64,000 nucleotides of DNA from Pseudoxanthomonas suwonensis (GCA_003240695.1 QFNC01000005.1:1-64000), one strand, 5' to 3'. Counted from the first letter of the stretch, positions 17,314 to 26,844 are shown. Made by a program: numbers and translations. The notes: generated from the sequence alone by a model not told the origin.

Positions 17314-18304
17314 CGACGAAGCGGCCGTCGGCATGTTCTGCCGACACGTGGCCGCGGCCCTCGGTCAACCGCTCGATGCGCGCCGTCGCCGAGGGCAGAC
17401 CGATGTTGTGGCCGGCATGTGTCCGTATCGCTTCGGACGGAAGCGAATTGTCGATCGCGATGTGCACCTGGCCGTCTTCCTGGCGGATCGCGATGCGCAC
17501 GTCGCCGCCTGCGGGCGTAGGCTCGACGCCATGCTTGATGGCGTTTTCCACCAGAGGCTGCAGCGACAGCGCAGGCAGGGCCACCTGCGGCAGAACGGTG
17601 GGCAGGTTCCATGCCACCCGCAGCCGCTCTCCGAACCGCAGGGCCTCGATGTCCAGATAGCGTCGCACCAGTTCCAGTTCCTGCTCCAGCGGCAGGTCGT
17701 GCGCGCCTTTCAGTGCGGCACGGAACAGATCCGACAGGTCCAGCAGCACACGTTCGGCTTCATCGGGGTGTTCATGCACCAGGGCTGTGGCCGTGTTGAG
17801 CGAGTTGAATAGGAAGTGCGGTCGAACGCGCGCCTGCAGGGCCACGAATTCGGCGTGGCGCACGCGTGCCGTTTGCTGGAGCGAATACCAGTGATTCTGG
17901 AACACGAGCAGCCCGGCTGAACCCACCAGCAGGATGATGAAGGACACCTGCGCCAGCAGCCAGCTCAGCGAGCCTTGACCCGCTGCCACCACGAACCAGA
18001 TGGCAGCGGTGATCACGACGGAGTTGAACAGCATCATCGCCAACGCCAACCAGGCGATCTGCAGCGGCTTCCAGCCAGCCAGCAGGTGCCGCGTTCCGTA
18101 AAGCATGACCATCGTCACGCACAGGATCCACAGCACCGCCGACGACAGCAGCACGAAGTAGCGCCAACTGGCATGCGAAACGCCAGGCGCCAGGGTCAGC
18201 ACGGTCGCGAGCATCTGTCCGGACAGCAGTACGATCAGGATGGCGCGGGCGCGCCACAGTGCGTCCAGCGGGGCATTGGCGGTCGTTGGCAGCGGCTTGG
18301 TCAT
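17261..18304 (-). CDS. LytS/AlgZ-type membrane sensor histidine kinase
   Basis: 347 aa. Four to five hydrophobic helices (about 21-135) form an N-terminal membrane domain. The histidine-kinase domain then has ARVRPHFLFNSLNT (phospho-acceptor His about 163), an N-box PLVENAIKHG (about 250-259) and a short ATPase end. This architecture matches AlgZ/FimS of Pseudomonas. No response-regulator gene is adjacent, which is unusual since AlgZ normally sits beside AlgR. It is divergent from the pilus minor-pilin operon, which FimS/AlgR controls in P. aeruginosa. The start at 18304 is the family methionine although the frame is open upstream. Confidence 0.87.
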   Translation of the reverse strand: MTKPLPTTANAPLDALWRARAILIVLLSGQMLATVLTLAPGVSHASWRYFVLLSSAVLWILCVTMVMLYGTRHLLAGWKPLQIAWLALAMMLFNSVVITAAIWFVVAAGQGSLSWLLAQVSFIILLVGSAGLLVFQNHWYSLQQTARVRHAEFVALQARVRPHFLFNSLNTATALVHEHPDEAERVLLDLSDLFRAALKGAHDLPLEQELELVRRYLDIEALRFGERLRVAWNLPTVLPQVALPALSLQPLVENAIKHGVEPTPAGGDVRIAIRQEDGQVHIAIDNSLPSEAIRTHAGHNIGLPSATARIERLTEGRGHVSAEHADGRFVVSVTLPVSPVQAGTAPR

Positions 18305-18376
18305 GGCTCCTTCGGCGTCGAAGACTGTGGCGCAACTGCGTTCGCGGCAGCAATCCGGCCGCCTGTCGGTCTGCGC

Positions 18377-18406
18377 TTGAGCATGCCTGCCGACCGCTCC
18401 TATCCT
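18377..18406 (+). promoter_or_regulatory. Candidate promoter of the minor-pilin operon
   Basis: TTGAGC (18377-18382) and TATCCT (18401-18406) with an 18 bp spacer lie 28 bp before the fimT start, in the 130 bp gap shared with the divergent histidine kinase gene. The match is partial and no activator site was recognised. Confidence 0.4.
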
Positions 18407-18434
18407 GACAAGGAAATCAAAAGCAGACAACCGC

Positions 18435-18956
18435 ATGCGCAAGACTCGAGGGTTCACGCTTGTCGAGCTGATGGTGACAGTGCTGGTCCTGGCCATTGCC
18501 GTGGGCCTGGCCTGGCCCAGCTACCAAAACGTGATCCGATCCAACCGCATCACCAGCACCAACAACGAGTTCATCACGTTGATTTCGTATGCCCGAACCG
18601 AATCGATACGCAACAGCCGCGGCTCCGGCCTGTGCCTGTCGCAGGATGGTACCCAGTGCGATGGCGGGTTCGCTGATGGCTGGATCGTGTGGCCCGACCT
18701 GAATGCCAACCGCACCAAGGATGCTGACGAACAGGCATTGCGGGTGCTGCAAGCCAATCCGGCAATGGTGTTCGAGCCGGTCAGCGCCAGCAGCCCGGGC
18801 AGCCTGGTCTTCGATCCGCGTGGCCGGATCAGTGACAACACACCCCGCATCTACGCGCTGCGGCCCACGGATTGCAAGTCCGCTACGTCGTACCAGCGCA
18901 CCATCACCATTCTCGCCAGCGGACAGACACGCGTGGAAAGGAGCCAATGCCCATGA
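18435..18956 (+). CDS. fimT: Type IV pilus minor pilin FimT/FimU (GspH fold)
   Basis: 173 aa. A short basic leader ends KTRG before FTLVELMVTVLVLAIAVG, so PilD should cleave after Gly and methylate Phe; Glu5 is present. The GspH/FimT signature continues with SYARTESIRNSRGSGLCL, GWIVWPDLN and a C-terminal Cys pair region. It is the first gene of a fimT-pilV-pilW-pilX-pilY1-pilE operon, whose products prime pilus assembly from the inner membrane. Confidence 0.92.
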   Translation: MRKTRGFTLVELMVTVLVLAIAVGLAWPSYQNVIRSNRITSTNNEFITLISYARTESIRNSRGSGLCLSQDGTQCDGGFADGWIVWPDLNANRTKDADEQALRVLQANPAMVFEPVSASSPGSLVFDPRGRISDNTPRIYALRPTDCKSATSYQRTITILASGQTRVERSQCP

Positions 18957-19426
18957 TCATCCGTTCCTCTCCGAAATCGCGATCCCGCGGCTTCTCCATG
19001 ATCGAAGTGCTGATCGCCCTGGTGATCCTGGCGGTCGGGTTGCTGGGGGTGGCGCTTCTGCAGACGCTCAGCCTGCGCTATTCGCAGTCGGCAAACTACC
19101 GCACCAAGGCGGTCAATCTGGCTTACGACTGGCTGGATCAGGCGCGTGCCAACCGTGCCCAGTTCGACAGGTACGCCTCCGTTTCGGCCGCGGATTTCTC
19201 CAGCGTTCCGCTGTCCGGCTGCGGCGCCCCGCCCAGCGGCTTCCTGACGCCCGACGAAAACCGCACCCGCTGGATCTGCGACGTGAAGTCCGAGTTGGGT
19301 GAGGAGGCGTTTGCCACAGTCACCTCGCCAGCCAGTCGCACGGTGCGGGTGGTGTTGAACTGGGCCGACAACAATGGCGTGGTCGGCACGGGCAACGGTA
19401 CGGTGACACTGGAGTCGCAGCTATGA
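18953..19426 (+). CDS. pilV: Type IV pilus minor pilin PilV
   Basis: 157 aa. The leader ends SRSRG before FSMIEVLIALVILAVGLLG, the PilV-type class III signal with Glu5. The body has LRYSQSANYRTKAVNLAYDW and two Cys (SGCGAPP, RWICDVK). The start at 18953 is chosen because AAGGAG lies 9 bp upstream. A second ATG at 18947 is only 3 bp from that site. Start and fimT stop overlap (ATGA), and the gene's own end overlaps pilW the same way. Confidence 0.92.
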   Translation: MIIRSSPKSRSRGFSMIEVLIALVILAVGLLGVALLQTLSLRYSQSANYRTKAVNLAYDWLDQARANRAQFDRYASVSAADFSSVPLSGCGAPPSGFLTPDENRTRWICDVKSELGEEAFATVTSPASRTVRVVLNWADNNGVVGTGNGTVTLESQL

Positions 19427-20631
19427 TCGCTTTGCGGAAGCAGAAGGGCGTCACGCTGGTCGAATTGATGATCGCGCTGGTGCTCGGCGTGGTGCTGATG
19501 CTGGGCCTGCTGGAGGTGTTCGCGTCGGCCAAGCAGACCTACCGCGTGTCCGAGGCGCTGGCGCGCGTGCAGGAAAGCGGCCGCTTCGCCACCGATTTCC
19601 TGCAGCGCGACCTGCGCATGGCCGGGCACATGGGATGCCTGAACGACCAGGCCCGCGCCCTGAACAATCCCAGCACATATTCCACCGCGTTCGTGCCTGT
19701 GTCGCAGCGAATGGCAGGAGTGTTAGACGCAACCGGCAATCCGCAACTCAATTTCCACCGCCCGGTGGTCGGCTACGAGGCCAGCGGCAGCGGGCCTGCA
19801 GACACGATCACTTTCCCCGTTTCCGGTGCGTGGACAGGTGCCCCTGCCCTGGAACCGCACATCAGCACGCTCACGCCCCAGCCTGCTGCCGGAAGCGACA
19901 TCATCAGCCTGCGCTATTTCTCGCCCAACGGCATTCCGGCTGACTTCAATCCCACGGCGAGCGCAAGCACCAGCACCATCACGGTCGACAAGGCAAGCTG
20001 GGATGCCAACATCGCCACGTCCGGCTACACCAATCCGGGTCTGCTGGCCTTGTCGGATTGCGTGAATGCAGTCACCTTCCAGGCCAGTTCCGTCGCCGTC
20101 AGCGGTACCAAGGTGGTCATCACCGTCGAGTCCTCCGGGCTGAATGCATCCAATCTGACGGCCGATGCATTCACGGCAGGGCAGACGATGCTGTATCGCG
20201 CCGATTCCTCGGTGTGGTACGTGGCCTTGAACGATGCTGCGCAACCGGGTCTGTCACTGTACCGCGCCCGATATACCGCCGCTCCGGGCGCTGCGTCGGT
20301 CGAACTGCTTGGCGGCGCACCGGAGGAAATGGTGGCTGGCGTCGACAGCATCCAGGCCATGTACGGTGTGGATTCCGAAACCAATACCGCGATCGCGCCG
20401 ACCGGCTACATGGCGACGCAGTCCGTGGCCTCGGCAGCCACCGTGTGGCCACGCGTGGGATTGATTCGCCTGGGTGTGCTGGTGCGCAGTGCCGAGACCA
20501 CGCCGGTGCAACCCGACGACGACAGCCTGCGCGTGATCGGCACCCGCTTCGAGATACCGGACACCGACCAGCGCCTGCGGTCTACCTACGAAACGACGAT
20601 TGCGATGCGCAATCGCCTGTTCGGCAACTGA
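19423..20631 (+). CDS. pilW: Type IV pilus minor pilin / assembly protein PilW
   Basis: 402 aa. The very short leader MIALRKQKG precedes VTLVELMIALVLGVVLMLG (Glu5 present), followed by the PilW pattern ARVQESGRFATDFLQRDLRMAGHMGC. The long body carries several Ser/Thr-rich beta stretches and ends with LRSTYETTIAMRNRLFGN, typical of the family. It overlaps pilV by 4 bp and is followed 11 bp later by pilX. It belongs to the PilVWXY1 priming complex. Confidence 0.93.
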   Translation: MIALRKQKGVTLVELMIALVLGVVLMLGLLEVFASAKQTYRVSEALARVQESGRFATDFLQRDLRMAGHMGCLNDQARALNNPSTYSTAFVPVSQRMAGVLDATGNPQLNFHRPVVGYEASGSGPADTITFPVSGAWTGAPALEPHISTLTPQPAAGSDIISLRYFSPNGIPADFNPTASASTSTITVDKASWDANIATSGYTNPGLLALSDCVNAVTFQASSVAVSGTKVVITVESSGLNASNLTADAFTAGQTMLYRADSSVWYVALNDAAQPGLSLYRARYTAAPGAASVELLGGAPEEMVAGVDSIQAMYGVDSETNTAIAPTGYMATQSVASAATVWPRVGLIRLGVLVRSAETTPVQPDDDSLRVIGTRFEIPDTDQRLRSTYETTIAMRNRLFGN

Positions 20632-20642
20632 GGAGTCACGTC

Positions 20643-21143
20643 ATGAAAGTGTCATGCAGGGCAAGCATCGCGGCGCGCAGGCAACAAGGCGGCGCTGTGC
20701 TGTATGTCGCGTTGATCGTGCTGCTGCTGCTGGCCATGATCGGCATCATCGGCATGCAGGTCACCGGCATGCAGGAGCGCATGTCGGCCGATTACCGCGG
20801 CATGAACGTGGCGTTCCAGAATGCCGAATCGCGCATCCGCTCAAGCGAAACCGACATCAACCAGTCGCTGTGGGATGGAGGCCTGTTCCGCGCCGACGAC
20901 GAACTGTGCACGCCGGGGTTCGATCCGCAGACCTGGGCGCTGCAGACCAGCGCTACCGTCGACGAGGCTACCCATACGCGTCGCATCGATCGCTGCTTCT
21001 CGGGGTCCAGCATCAAGCAGGACGGTCCGGAAAACAGTCCGCGAAACTCCACCAACAACATCTACCAGATCACATCGAAAGCCGGCGATCAGGCGACGGA
21101 AGCCGAATCGGTGGCCGTGATCGACACGGTTTTCATTCCTTGA
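20643..21143 (+). CDS. pilX: Type IV pilus minor pilin PilX
   Basis: 166 aa. The leader ends RRQQG before GAVLYVALIVLLLLAMIG. As usual for PilX, Glu5 is absent. The segment MQERMSADYRGMNVAFQNAESRIR is the conserved PilX helix after the membrane. Two Cys in ELCTPGF and DRCFSG may pair. It lies 11 bp after pilW and 25 bp before pilY1. The start at 20643 follows a GAGGAGTCACG stretch that can act as ribosome-binding site. Confidence 0.9.
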   Translation: MKVSCRASIAARRQQGGAVLYVALIVLLLLAMIGIIGMQVTGMQERMSADYRGMNVAFQNAESRIRSSETDINQSLWDGGLFRADDELCTPGFDPQTWALQTSATVDEATHTRRIDRCFSGSSIKQDGPENSPRNSTNNIYQITSKAGDQATEAESVAVIDTVFIP

Positions 21144-21168
21144 ATTTGAGTCGATCGAGGATCGCACT

Positions 21169-24100
21169 ATGAGCATCTACAAGACGTTGCGCATGTCGGC
21201 ACTGCTGGCGCTGACGGTCTTCGCCGCGACGCGCAGCATGGGCATCACCATTGCTGCGGTCAACGACTACGACATTGCCCAGACGCCGTTGTTCGTCCAG
21301 AACGCGAACGAAGAACCGTTGATGATGCTGGTGATGTCGCGCGACGAGCAGCTGTTCAACAAGGCCTATCCGGACTACAGCGATCTGGATGGCGACGGGT
21401 TGCTGGATACCACCTATAACGACAAGTTCGACTATTCGGGGTATTTCGATTCCAATCTGTGCTACCGCTACCAGAACGACCAGTTCGCTGCGGAAAGACC
21501 AGCGACAGGAGCGAACCGCCATTACTGCAATGGCAACCGATGGAGCGGCAATTTCATGAACTGGGTAGCGATGTCGCGCCTGGACATCGTGCGCAGCGTG
21601 TTGTACGGCGGCAAGCGCATCACCGATACCCCCGATAAAACGGTGATCGAACGCGCCGAAGTGCCCAACGATCTGCACGCCTGGACCAAGGTCTATGCAG
21701 GCGGCGACATCAACCTGCTGACGCCGCTGGGCAGGGGCGCGAAGTCGTTCTGCAATGCGACCGTCGCCGCTGGCGGTGCGCCGCTGCTGCGCGTGGCCGA
21801 TGGCAGCTTTCCCGAGTGGTCGGCCACCTCGTTGCGCCAGTGCGGAACGGATTGGAATTCTGATACCCCGCGAAGGGCGGTCGACTACATCGTTCGTGTG
21901 GATGCCTGTGCACGCCCTGCCGGAGACGCACTCAACGAGTCCTTCTGCCGAACCTACGGCGGAGGCACGAACGCGAGAACCAAGCCGGCTGGCCTGCTGC
22001 AGCTATACGCCGAGGACAACCGGCTGCGCTTCGGCCTGATTGCCGGAACCGACAGCAGGCCGCGCAGTGGCGGCATGCTTCGCCGCAACATCGGAAAGCT
22101 GGCCAACAACGTCCCCGGGCAGACCTGTCGTTCCGGCGATGAATTCAACACCGACACCGGCGAGTTCTGCGCACCGTCTGCCGAGACCGGTTCGATCATC
22201 AGGACCATCGACAATTTCCGCATCGCGCAGAACTGGAACTTCAACGATAGATGGAGAGACTGCGATCAATACAGCATTCTTAATCGCATGAGCGATGATG
22301 CGAACGGCATCCGCAGAAGACTGAACAATCCAGGCGCAGCAGGAAACGGCGTCACACTGTATCCATGTTCGGCATGGGGCAACCCGATCACGGAGATGTA
22401 TGCCGAAGCACTGCGCTACATCACCGACGGCAGTGCCAACACCAGCTACATCGGCGAGTCCGGTGCCATCGCCTGGCTCGATCCGTACAACAAGCGGGAA
22501 GGCGGCAGCAGCTTCTGTGCGCAGTGCAGCGTATTGATGCTGTCCTCGGGCTCGAACTCGTTCGATACCGACGAGCTGGGTACGTTGCCGACTGTCATCG
22601 GCAATGCGGCCACGGCCACCGATGCGGTGGGCGCCGCCGAGAATTTCGTCGGCAGCTACGTGCTCGGCCGCGTCGTGGCCACCCAGAACGATTTGAACGT
22701 GGGCAACCTCGTGAACACGCATACCGATCTGTGCGAAGCACGCAATGCCAGCGGTCAGCTGTCGCGCGTCCGCGGCGTTTGCCCGGACAGCCCTTCGGTG
22801 GAGGGCGGTTACCTGGTGGCAGGTCTGGCGCATCGTGCCTACACGCAGAGCGTGCGCACGGGTCTGCACGGCCAGCAGGCGTCCGACAAGGTGAATGTCC
22901 GCACCTATGCCGTTTCGCTCGCGGAAAGCCTGCCGACCTTCGATGTCAAGGTCGGTACCGATACGATCGGCCTGACCCCGCTGTGCCAGGCCAACAACAG
23001 CGGTGTCGCCACCGCCGCGACCGGAGGCTGGCGCAGCTGCTCGCTGGGCTCGGTGAGCATCGGCGAGAAAGTGTCCGTCAACAATGTCACCTACGGCATG
23101 CCGCTGCGTGCCGACGGCAGCGCAGGCAGCTTCAGTCTGGTCTGGGAAGACTCGCTGTGGGGCAACGACCACGACAACGACGTCGTGTCGATGCTCAGCT
23201 ACTGCGTGGGCGACGCGTGCTCGAGCACCAACATCTGCCGCGGCGCGCCGAATTCCGGCAGTTGCACGGGCGGCGGTCCGAACGTGATGGCAAACGAAGT
23301 GTTGGTGCGCATCGAGAACCTGTCGGCCTATGCCGGCAATGCCATGCTGACCGGTTTCCAGGTGTCGGGAAGCAACAACGATGGCAACCATCGCGTGTCG
23401 TTGCGTCCCGGCAACCGCAACGGGTCCAAGCTGACGGATCCGAATGGTGGCGATCTGGCGTATTGGGCTGCCCCGCAGGTGCTCAAATTCAGGGCTTCCG
23501 GTGGCGCTGCCAAGCGCCTGAACACGCCGCTGTGGTATGCCGCGAAGTACAGCAACTTCGATGATGCCAACAACAACAATCTTCCGGATGCCGGGGAATG
23601 GGACAGGGATGGCAATGGCGATCCCGACAACTTCTTCTTCGCGCGCGATCCTGCGAAGCTGCGGGTCGCCCTGAACGCGATTCTCTCGGACGCGGCAGCG
23701 CAAGGCACCAACAATTCCGGCGGCGCCACCTCCGGTGCACGCCTGTCGACCGACACGTACACGCTGGAGACATCCTTCACCTTTAACGATGCGCAGCGAA
23801 CCGACTGGTTCGGCGTGGTGCGTGCTCTGCGCGTTGATCCGGATACGGGACTGGCAACGAGCGAACTTTGGAACGCCGAATCGAAACTGCCTGCGTTCGG
23901 CGCACGCAGAATCTTCGCCACCCTGACCCCGACGCTGCTGAACCCAGCGGGGATGGTGTCCCAGGCAAGCGTTTCGAATCCCTTCCTGGCATCCAATGTC
24001 ACGTTGGCGTCGCTGGGCCTGACTGGCGGAGAACCCTGGCTGGGCAGCAACACCCTCACGAATGTCGTCGATTACCTGCGCGGCCAGCCGAACACGACGT

Positions 24101-25773
24101 TGCGTACGCGTAGCGCACTGCTCGGCGACATCGTCAACTCCACGCCCGTGATCGTGTCCAGGAAAGACGACTACGGCTACAGCCTGTGGAGTGCGAGTCT
24201 GCAGACATCGATGCAGTCGTACGGGAATGGCTACACCACCTTCCAGACTGCCCGCAGCAACAATGCTTCGCTCAATCCGATGGTCTATGTCGGCATGAAC
24301 GACGGCATGCTGCATGGCTTCGATTCCAGCGCATCGGCGACGGCAGGCGGCAGGGAGCGGTTCGCGTACATCCCCTCGGCATCGCTGCAGATGATGGGCG
24401 AACTCGCCAACCCGCTGTACTCCCACCATTACTACATGGATGGCGCCATCAGCGTGTCCGATGTGGCGTTTGGCCCGACCAACTGGCGCTCGGTGCTGGT
24501 CGCGAGCATGGGGGCAGGCGGGCGCTCGGTGTCCGCGCTGGACATCACCAATCCGACGGCATTCGACGAGGACAACGTGCTCTGGGAGCTGAATGCACAG
24601 TCGGATGCAGACATCGGGTACGTGATGGGCAAACCGCTGATCGTGCCGATCATGGCCGGCTCCGCGGCCAATCCGGCTCCACGCTGGGTGGCACTGTTCG
24701 GCAACGGCCCCAACTCGCATTCCGGCGCGCCCATCCTGTTCGTGGTCGATATCCAGACCGGACGAGTGCTGAAGAAACTGCGGCCTGCCAACACGCCATC
24801 GCGGCAGTACGACAGCAGGAACGGCTTGATGTCGATCGCGCCGGTCGACCTGATCGGAACCGACAAGCTGGTCGACGTGGTGTACGGCGCGGATCTGCAA
24901 GGCAACGTGTGGAAGTACGATCTGTCGTCGAGAGCCGTGGCCGACTGGAAGATCGGGTTGGGTGGCGAACCGCTGTTCACTGCCATGGACAGTAGTACCA
25001 ATCCCGCTCCCCAGCCGATCACCGGCGAGCTGGACGTGACCCGCTCCGGTGGCGTGGGCGTGCGGATCACGTTCGGAACGGGCAAGTATTTCGAGACGAA
25101 AGACAACATCATCGATTCGAACACGCAAATCCAGAGCCTGTACGCGATCACGGACAAGTGCGGCGCCAATCTGGCATGCACGGCCGTCATCGCGGGTCGA
25201 AGCGCCTTGAGCGCACTGTCGATTACGGAATCCGGCGGCATCCGCGGGGTCGCCGGTGGCGATCACACCAAGGCATCGACCGGATGGGTGATCGACATGA
25301 CCCATAATGACGCCAAAGGCAACACAGTGCGCGGCGAACGTTTCATCGGCACGCCGCGTCTGCAGAACGGCAAGGTATTCATGACCACCTTCCAGCCCGA
25401 AGGAAAATCGTGCGAAGCCGGCGGCGACAACTGGTTGTACGCACTGAATCTGATGACCGGTGGCGGCGGCCTGGGTGGCGTAAGTACCAAGCCGGATGGC
25501 ACCGACCAGGTCTGCACCGGCAACAACTGCACAGGCGTGTCGCTGAATCCGGACAATGTGTCGGCGCCGGTCAAGGAACCGAACATCCTGATACCGCAGA
25601 AGCCGCCCGGCATCATCTGCCCGGCCGGTGATCCGGATTGCGCCGAAAGTCAGGCCGATTTGATGAACCAACTCAGCAAGGTCAAGTGCAGTCTGATCGT
25701 GTCGACTCCGGGTGCGCCGAACCTGTACCTGCCGCGCCCGTGCGGTCGTCAATCCTGGAGGCAGCTGCAATGA
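21169..25773 (+). CDS. pilY1: Type IV pilus tip-associated adhesin PilY1
   Basis: 1534 aa, longer than P. aeruginosa PilY1 but within the xanthomonad range. A signal peptide (about 1-29) is followed by a large Cys-rich variable N-terminal half and the conserved C-terminal beta-propeller region (YVGMNDGMLHGFD, SMGAGGRSVSALDIT, FGTGKYFE). Ca-binding-like stretches are DLDGDGLLD near residue 75 and DRDGNGDPDN near residue 815. No RGD was seen. It acts at the pilus tip and in priming assembly. The stop overlaps the pilE-like start (ATGA). Confidence 0.94.
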   Translation: MSIYKTLRMSALLALTVFAATRSMGITIAAVNDYDIAQTPLFVQNANEEPLMMLVMSRDEQLFNKAYPDYSDLDGDGLLDTTYNDKFDYSGYFDSNLCYRYQNDQFAAERPATGANRHYCNGNRWSGNFMNWVAMSRLDIVRSVLYGGKRITDTPDKTVIERAEVPNDLHAWTKVYAGGDINLLTPLGRGAKSFCNATVAAGGAPLLRVADGSFPEWSATSLRQCGTDWNSDTPRRAVDYIVRVDACARPAGDALNESFCRTYGGGTNARTKPAGLLQLYAEDNRLRFGLIAGTDSRPRSGGMLRRNIGKLANNVPGQTCRSGDEFNTDTGEFCAPSAETGSIIRTIDNFRIAQNWNFNDRWRDCDQYSILNRMSDDANGIRRRLNNPGAAGNGVTLYPCSAWGNPITEMYAEALRYITDGSANTSYIGESGAIAWLDPYNKREGGSSFCAQCSVLMLSSGSNSFDTDELGTLPTVIGNAATATDAVGAAENFVGSYVLGRVVATQNDLNVGNLVNTHTDLCEARNASGQLSRVRGVCPDSPSVEGGYLVAGLAHRAYTQSVRTGLHGQQASDKVNVRTYAVSLAESLPTFDVKVGTDTIGLTPLCQANNSGVATAATGGWRSCSLGSVSIGEKVSVNNVTYGMPLRADGSAGSFSLVWEDSLWGNDHDNDVVSMLSYCVGDACSSTNICRGAPNSGSCTGGGPNVMANEVLVRIENLSAYAGNAMLTGFQVSGSNNDGNHRVSLRPGNRNGSKLTDPNGGDLAYWAAPQVLKFRASGGAAKRLNTPLWYAAKYSNFDDANNNNLPDAGEWDRDGNGDPDNFFFARDPAKLRVALNAILSDAAAQGTNNSGGATSGARLSTDTYTLETSFTFNDAQRTDWFGVVRALRVDPDTGLATSELWNAESKLPAFGARRIFATLTPTLLNPAGMVSQASVSNPFLASNVTLASLGLTGGEPWLGSNTLTNVVDYLRGQPNTTLRTRSALLGDIVNSTPVIVSRKDDYGYSLWSASLQTSMQSYGNGYTTFQTARSNNASLNPMVYVGMNDGMLHGFDSSASATAGGRERFAYIPSASLQMMGELANPLYSHHYYMDGAISVSDVAFGPTNWRSVLVASMGAGGRSVSALDITNPTAFDEDNVLWELNAQSDADIGYVMGKPLIVPIMAGSAANPAPRWVALFGNGPNSHSGAPILFVVDIQTGRVLKKLRPANTPSRQYDSRNGLMSIAPVDLIGTDKLVDVVYGADLQGNVWKYDLSSRAVADWKIGLGGEPLFTAMDSSTNPAPQPITGELDVTRSGGVGVRITFGTGKYFETKDNIIDSNTQIQSLYAITDKCGANLACTAVIAGRSALSALSITESGGIRGVAGGDHTKASTGWVIDMTHNDAKGNTVRGERFIGTPRLQNGKVFMTTFQPEGKSCEAGGDNWLYALNLMTGGGGLGGVSTKPDGTDQVCTGNNCTGVSLNPDNVSAPVKEPNILIPQKPPGIICPAGDPDCAESQADLMNQLSKVKCSLIVSTPGAPNLYLPRPCGRQSWRQLQ

Positions 25774-26201
25774 TCCGCGCACCCAGCCGGGCGTCCGGCT
25801 TCACCCTGATCGAGTTGATGATCGTGGTGGCATTGATCGCCGTGCTTGCAGGCATTGCCTACCCGTCGTACCAGGAGTTCGTGCGCAAGGGCAGGCGGGG
25901 CGATGCCAAGAGCGAGCTGGTCAATCAGGCTCAGGAACTGGAGCGTTTTCGTTCCGTCAACAACAACAGCTTTGCCGGGGCCACCTTGTCGGCGACCCAG
26001 TCGCCGAGGCAGGGCAATGCGTTCTACAACCTGGCGTTGTCCAATGTGACCTCGAACTCGTTTCTGATCACGGCCACACCCGTTGCCGGCGGTTCCCAGG
26101 CGCAGGACAAATGCGGCGTGCTGACGATCAACCAGGCCGGCAGGAAAACCCATTCCATCGGCGGTGACGCCGACTGCGGCTTCGGTGTCGTCGGGCCTTA
26201 G
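25770..26201 (+). CDS. pilE: Type IV pilus minor pilin PilE
   Basis: 143 aa. Leader MIRAPSRASG, then FTLIELMIVVALIAVLAGIAYP (Glu5 present) and YQEFVRKGRRGDAKSELVNQAQELERF, the classical PilE-type start. The C-terminal disulfide region is DKCGVLTINQAGRKT...DADCGFG. It is the last gene of the operon and translationally coupled to pilY1. Its place and size match PilE of the Pseudomonas fimU-pilVWXY1Y2E operon rather than a major pilin. A hairpin lies 33 bp downstream. Confidence 0.92.
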   Translation: MIRAPSRASGFTLIELMIVVALIAVLAGIAYPSYQEFVRKGRRGDAKSELVNQAQELERFRSVNNNSFAGATLSATQSPRQGNAFYNLALSNVTSNSFLITATPVAGGSQAQDKCGVLTINQAGRKTHSIGGDADCGFGVVGP

Positions 26202-26234
26202 GCACCGACGACGGGCAACGGCAGCTGGCAAGCC

Positions 26235-26264
26235 GGCGAAGCGATCCATGGCGATCGCTTCGCC
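26235..26264. terminator. 12 bp perfect hairpin between convergent pilin genes
   Basis: GGCGAAGCGATC pairs perfectly with GATCGCTTCGCC around a 6-base loop (CATGGC). It lies between the pilE stop and the stop of the opposite-strand GspH-like gene, so it could end both transcripts. No strong T run flanks it, so termination efficiency is uncertain. Confidence 0.55.
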
Positions 26265-26286
26265 GCATTCGGCTCGGGTGGGGGGA

Positions 26287-26844
26287 TCATCGTGGTGCAG
26301 TCTTGCAGCGTGCTGCGGCCGCTGCTGTGGGCACGACCGTTCTCCACAGGGCGGCATTGCCCATGGCAATGCCCGACGCGTTTCCTCGGCCATCGCGATT
26401 GCAGAACGTGAACGTGACGTTCGATCCGGCTGCATCGCCACGCCGGGTGAACGTGACGACCGGGCGACCGATCGAGCTGATGATTCTCACCTGCCCGGAC
26501 ATCCGTCTCGAGCCGACGATGCGCTCGTCCGCACTGCGCATGCGGTCTGCGTTCCTGTCTTGGAAACTGATCCAGCCATGGCTCCATTCGCTGCCATGGG
26601 CGGAGCAGGTGTCCTGGTCGGTGCTGGGACAGACGACCAGGCGCTGACCGACGAGCGCGGCATGCGTTCCGGCGCGCATCAGGGTGTCGATCATGGCGGT
26701 CCTGGCGCTGGCCTGACGCACGCGCGAGGCCACATGGCGAGAGCCGCCGATGCCGATTGCCGCGAGCAAGGACAGGATCAGTGTGGCGACGACGAGATCG
26801 ACGAGTGCGAATCCGCTTGCTGCGGTCCGGTTTCTGCTGGGCAT
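26287..26844 (-). CDS. GspH/FimT-like pseudopilin, convergent to the pilus operon
   Basis: 185 aa. Leader MPSRNRTAASG, then FALVDLVVATLILSLLAAIG. The prepilin site is intact, but position 5 is Asp instead of Glu. The FimT-type region follows: QRLVVCPSTDQDTCS, GSEWSHGWISFQDRNADRM, VRIISSIGRPV. This is the GspH layout with two Cys pairs. It is a second FimT-type protein, transcribed toward the operon rather than in it, possibly a duplicated and diverged minor pilin. The frame is open upstream; the methionine before the basic leader was chosen. Confidence 0.83.
   Translation of the reverse strand: MPSRNRTAASGFALVDLVVATLILSLLAAIGIGGSRHVASRVRQASARTAMIDTLMRAGTHAALVGQRLVVCPSTDQDTCSAHGSEWSHGWISFQDRNADRMRSADERIVGSRRMSGQVRIISSIGRPVVTFTRRGDAAGSNVTFTFCNRDGRGNASGIAMGNAALWRTVVPTAAAAARCKTAPR

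Noticed and set aside
22003..25782. A 1259-codon open frame antisense to pilY1
   Set aside because: High-GC antisense shadow, with no recognisable domain; pilY1 fits the operon, signal peptide and C-terminal propeller motifs.
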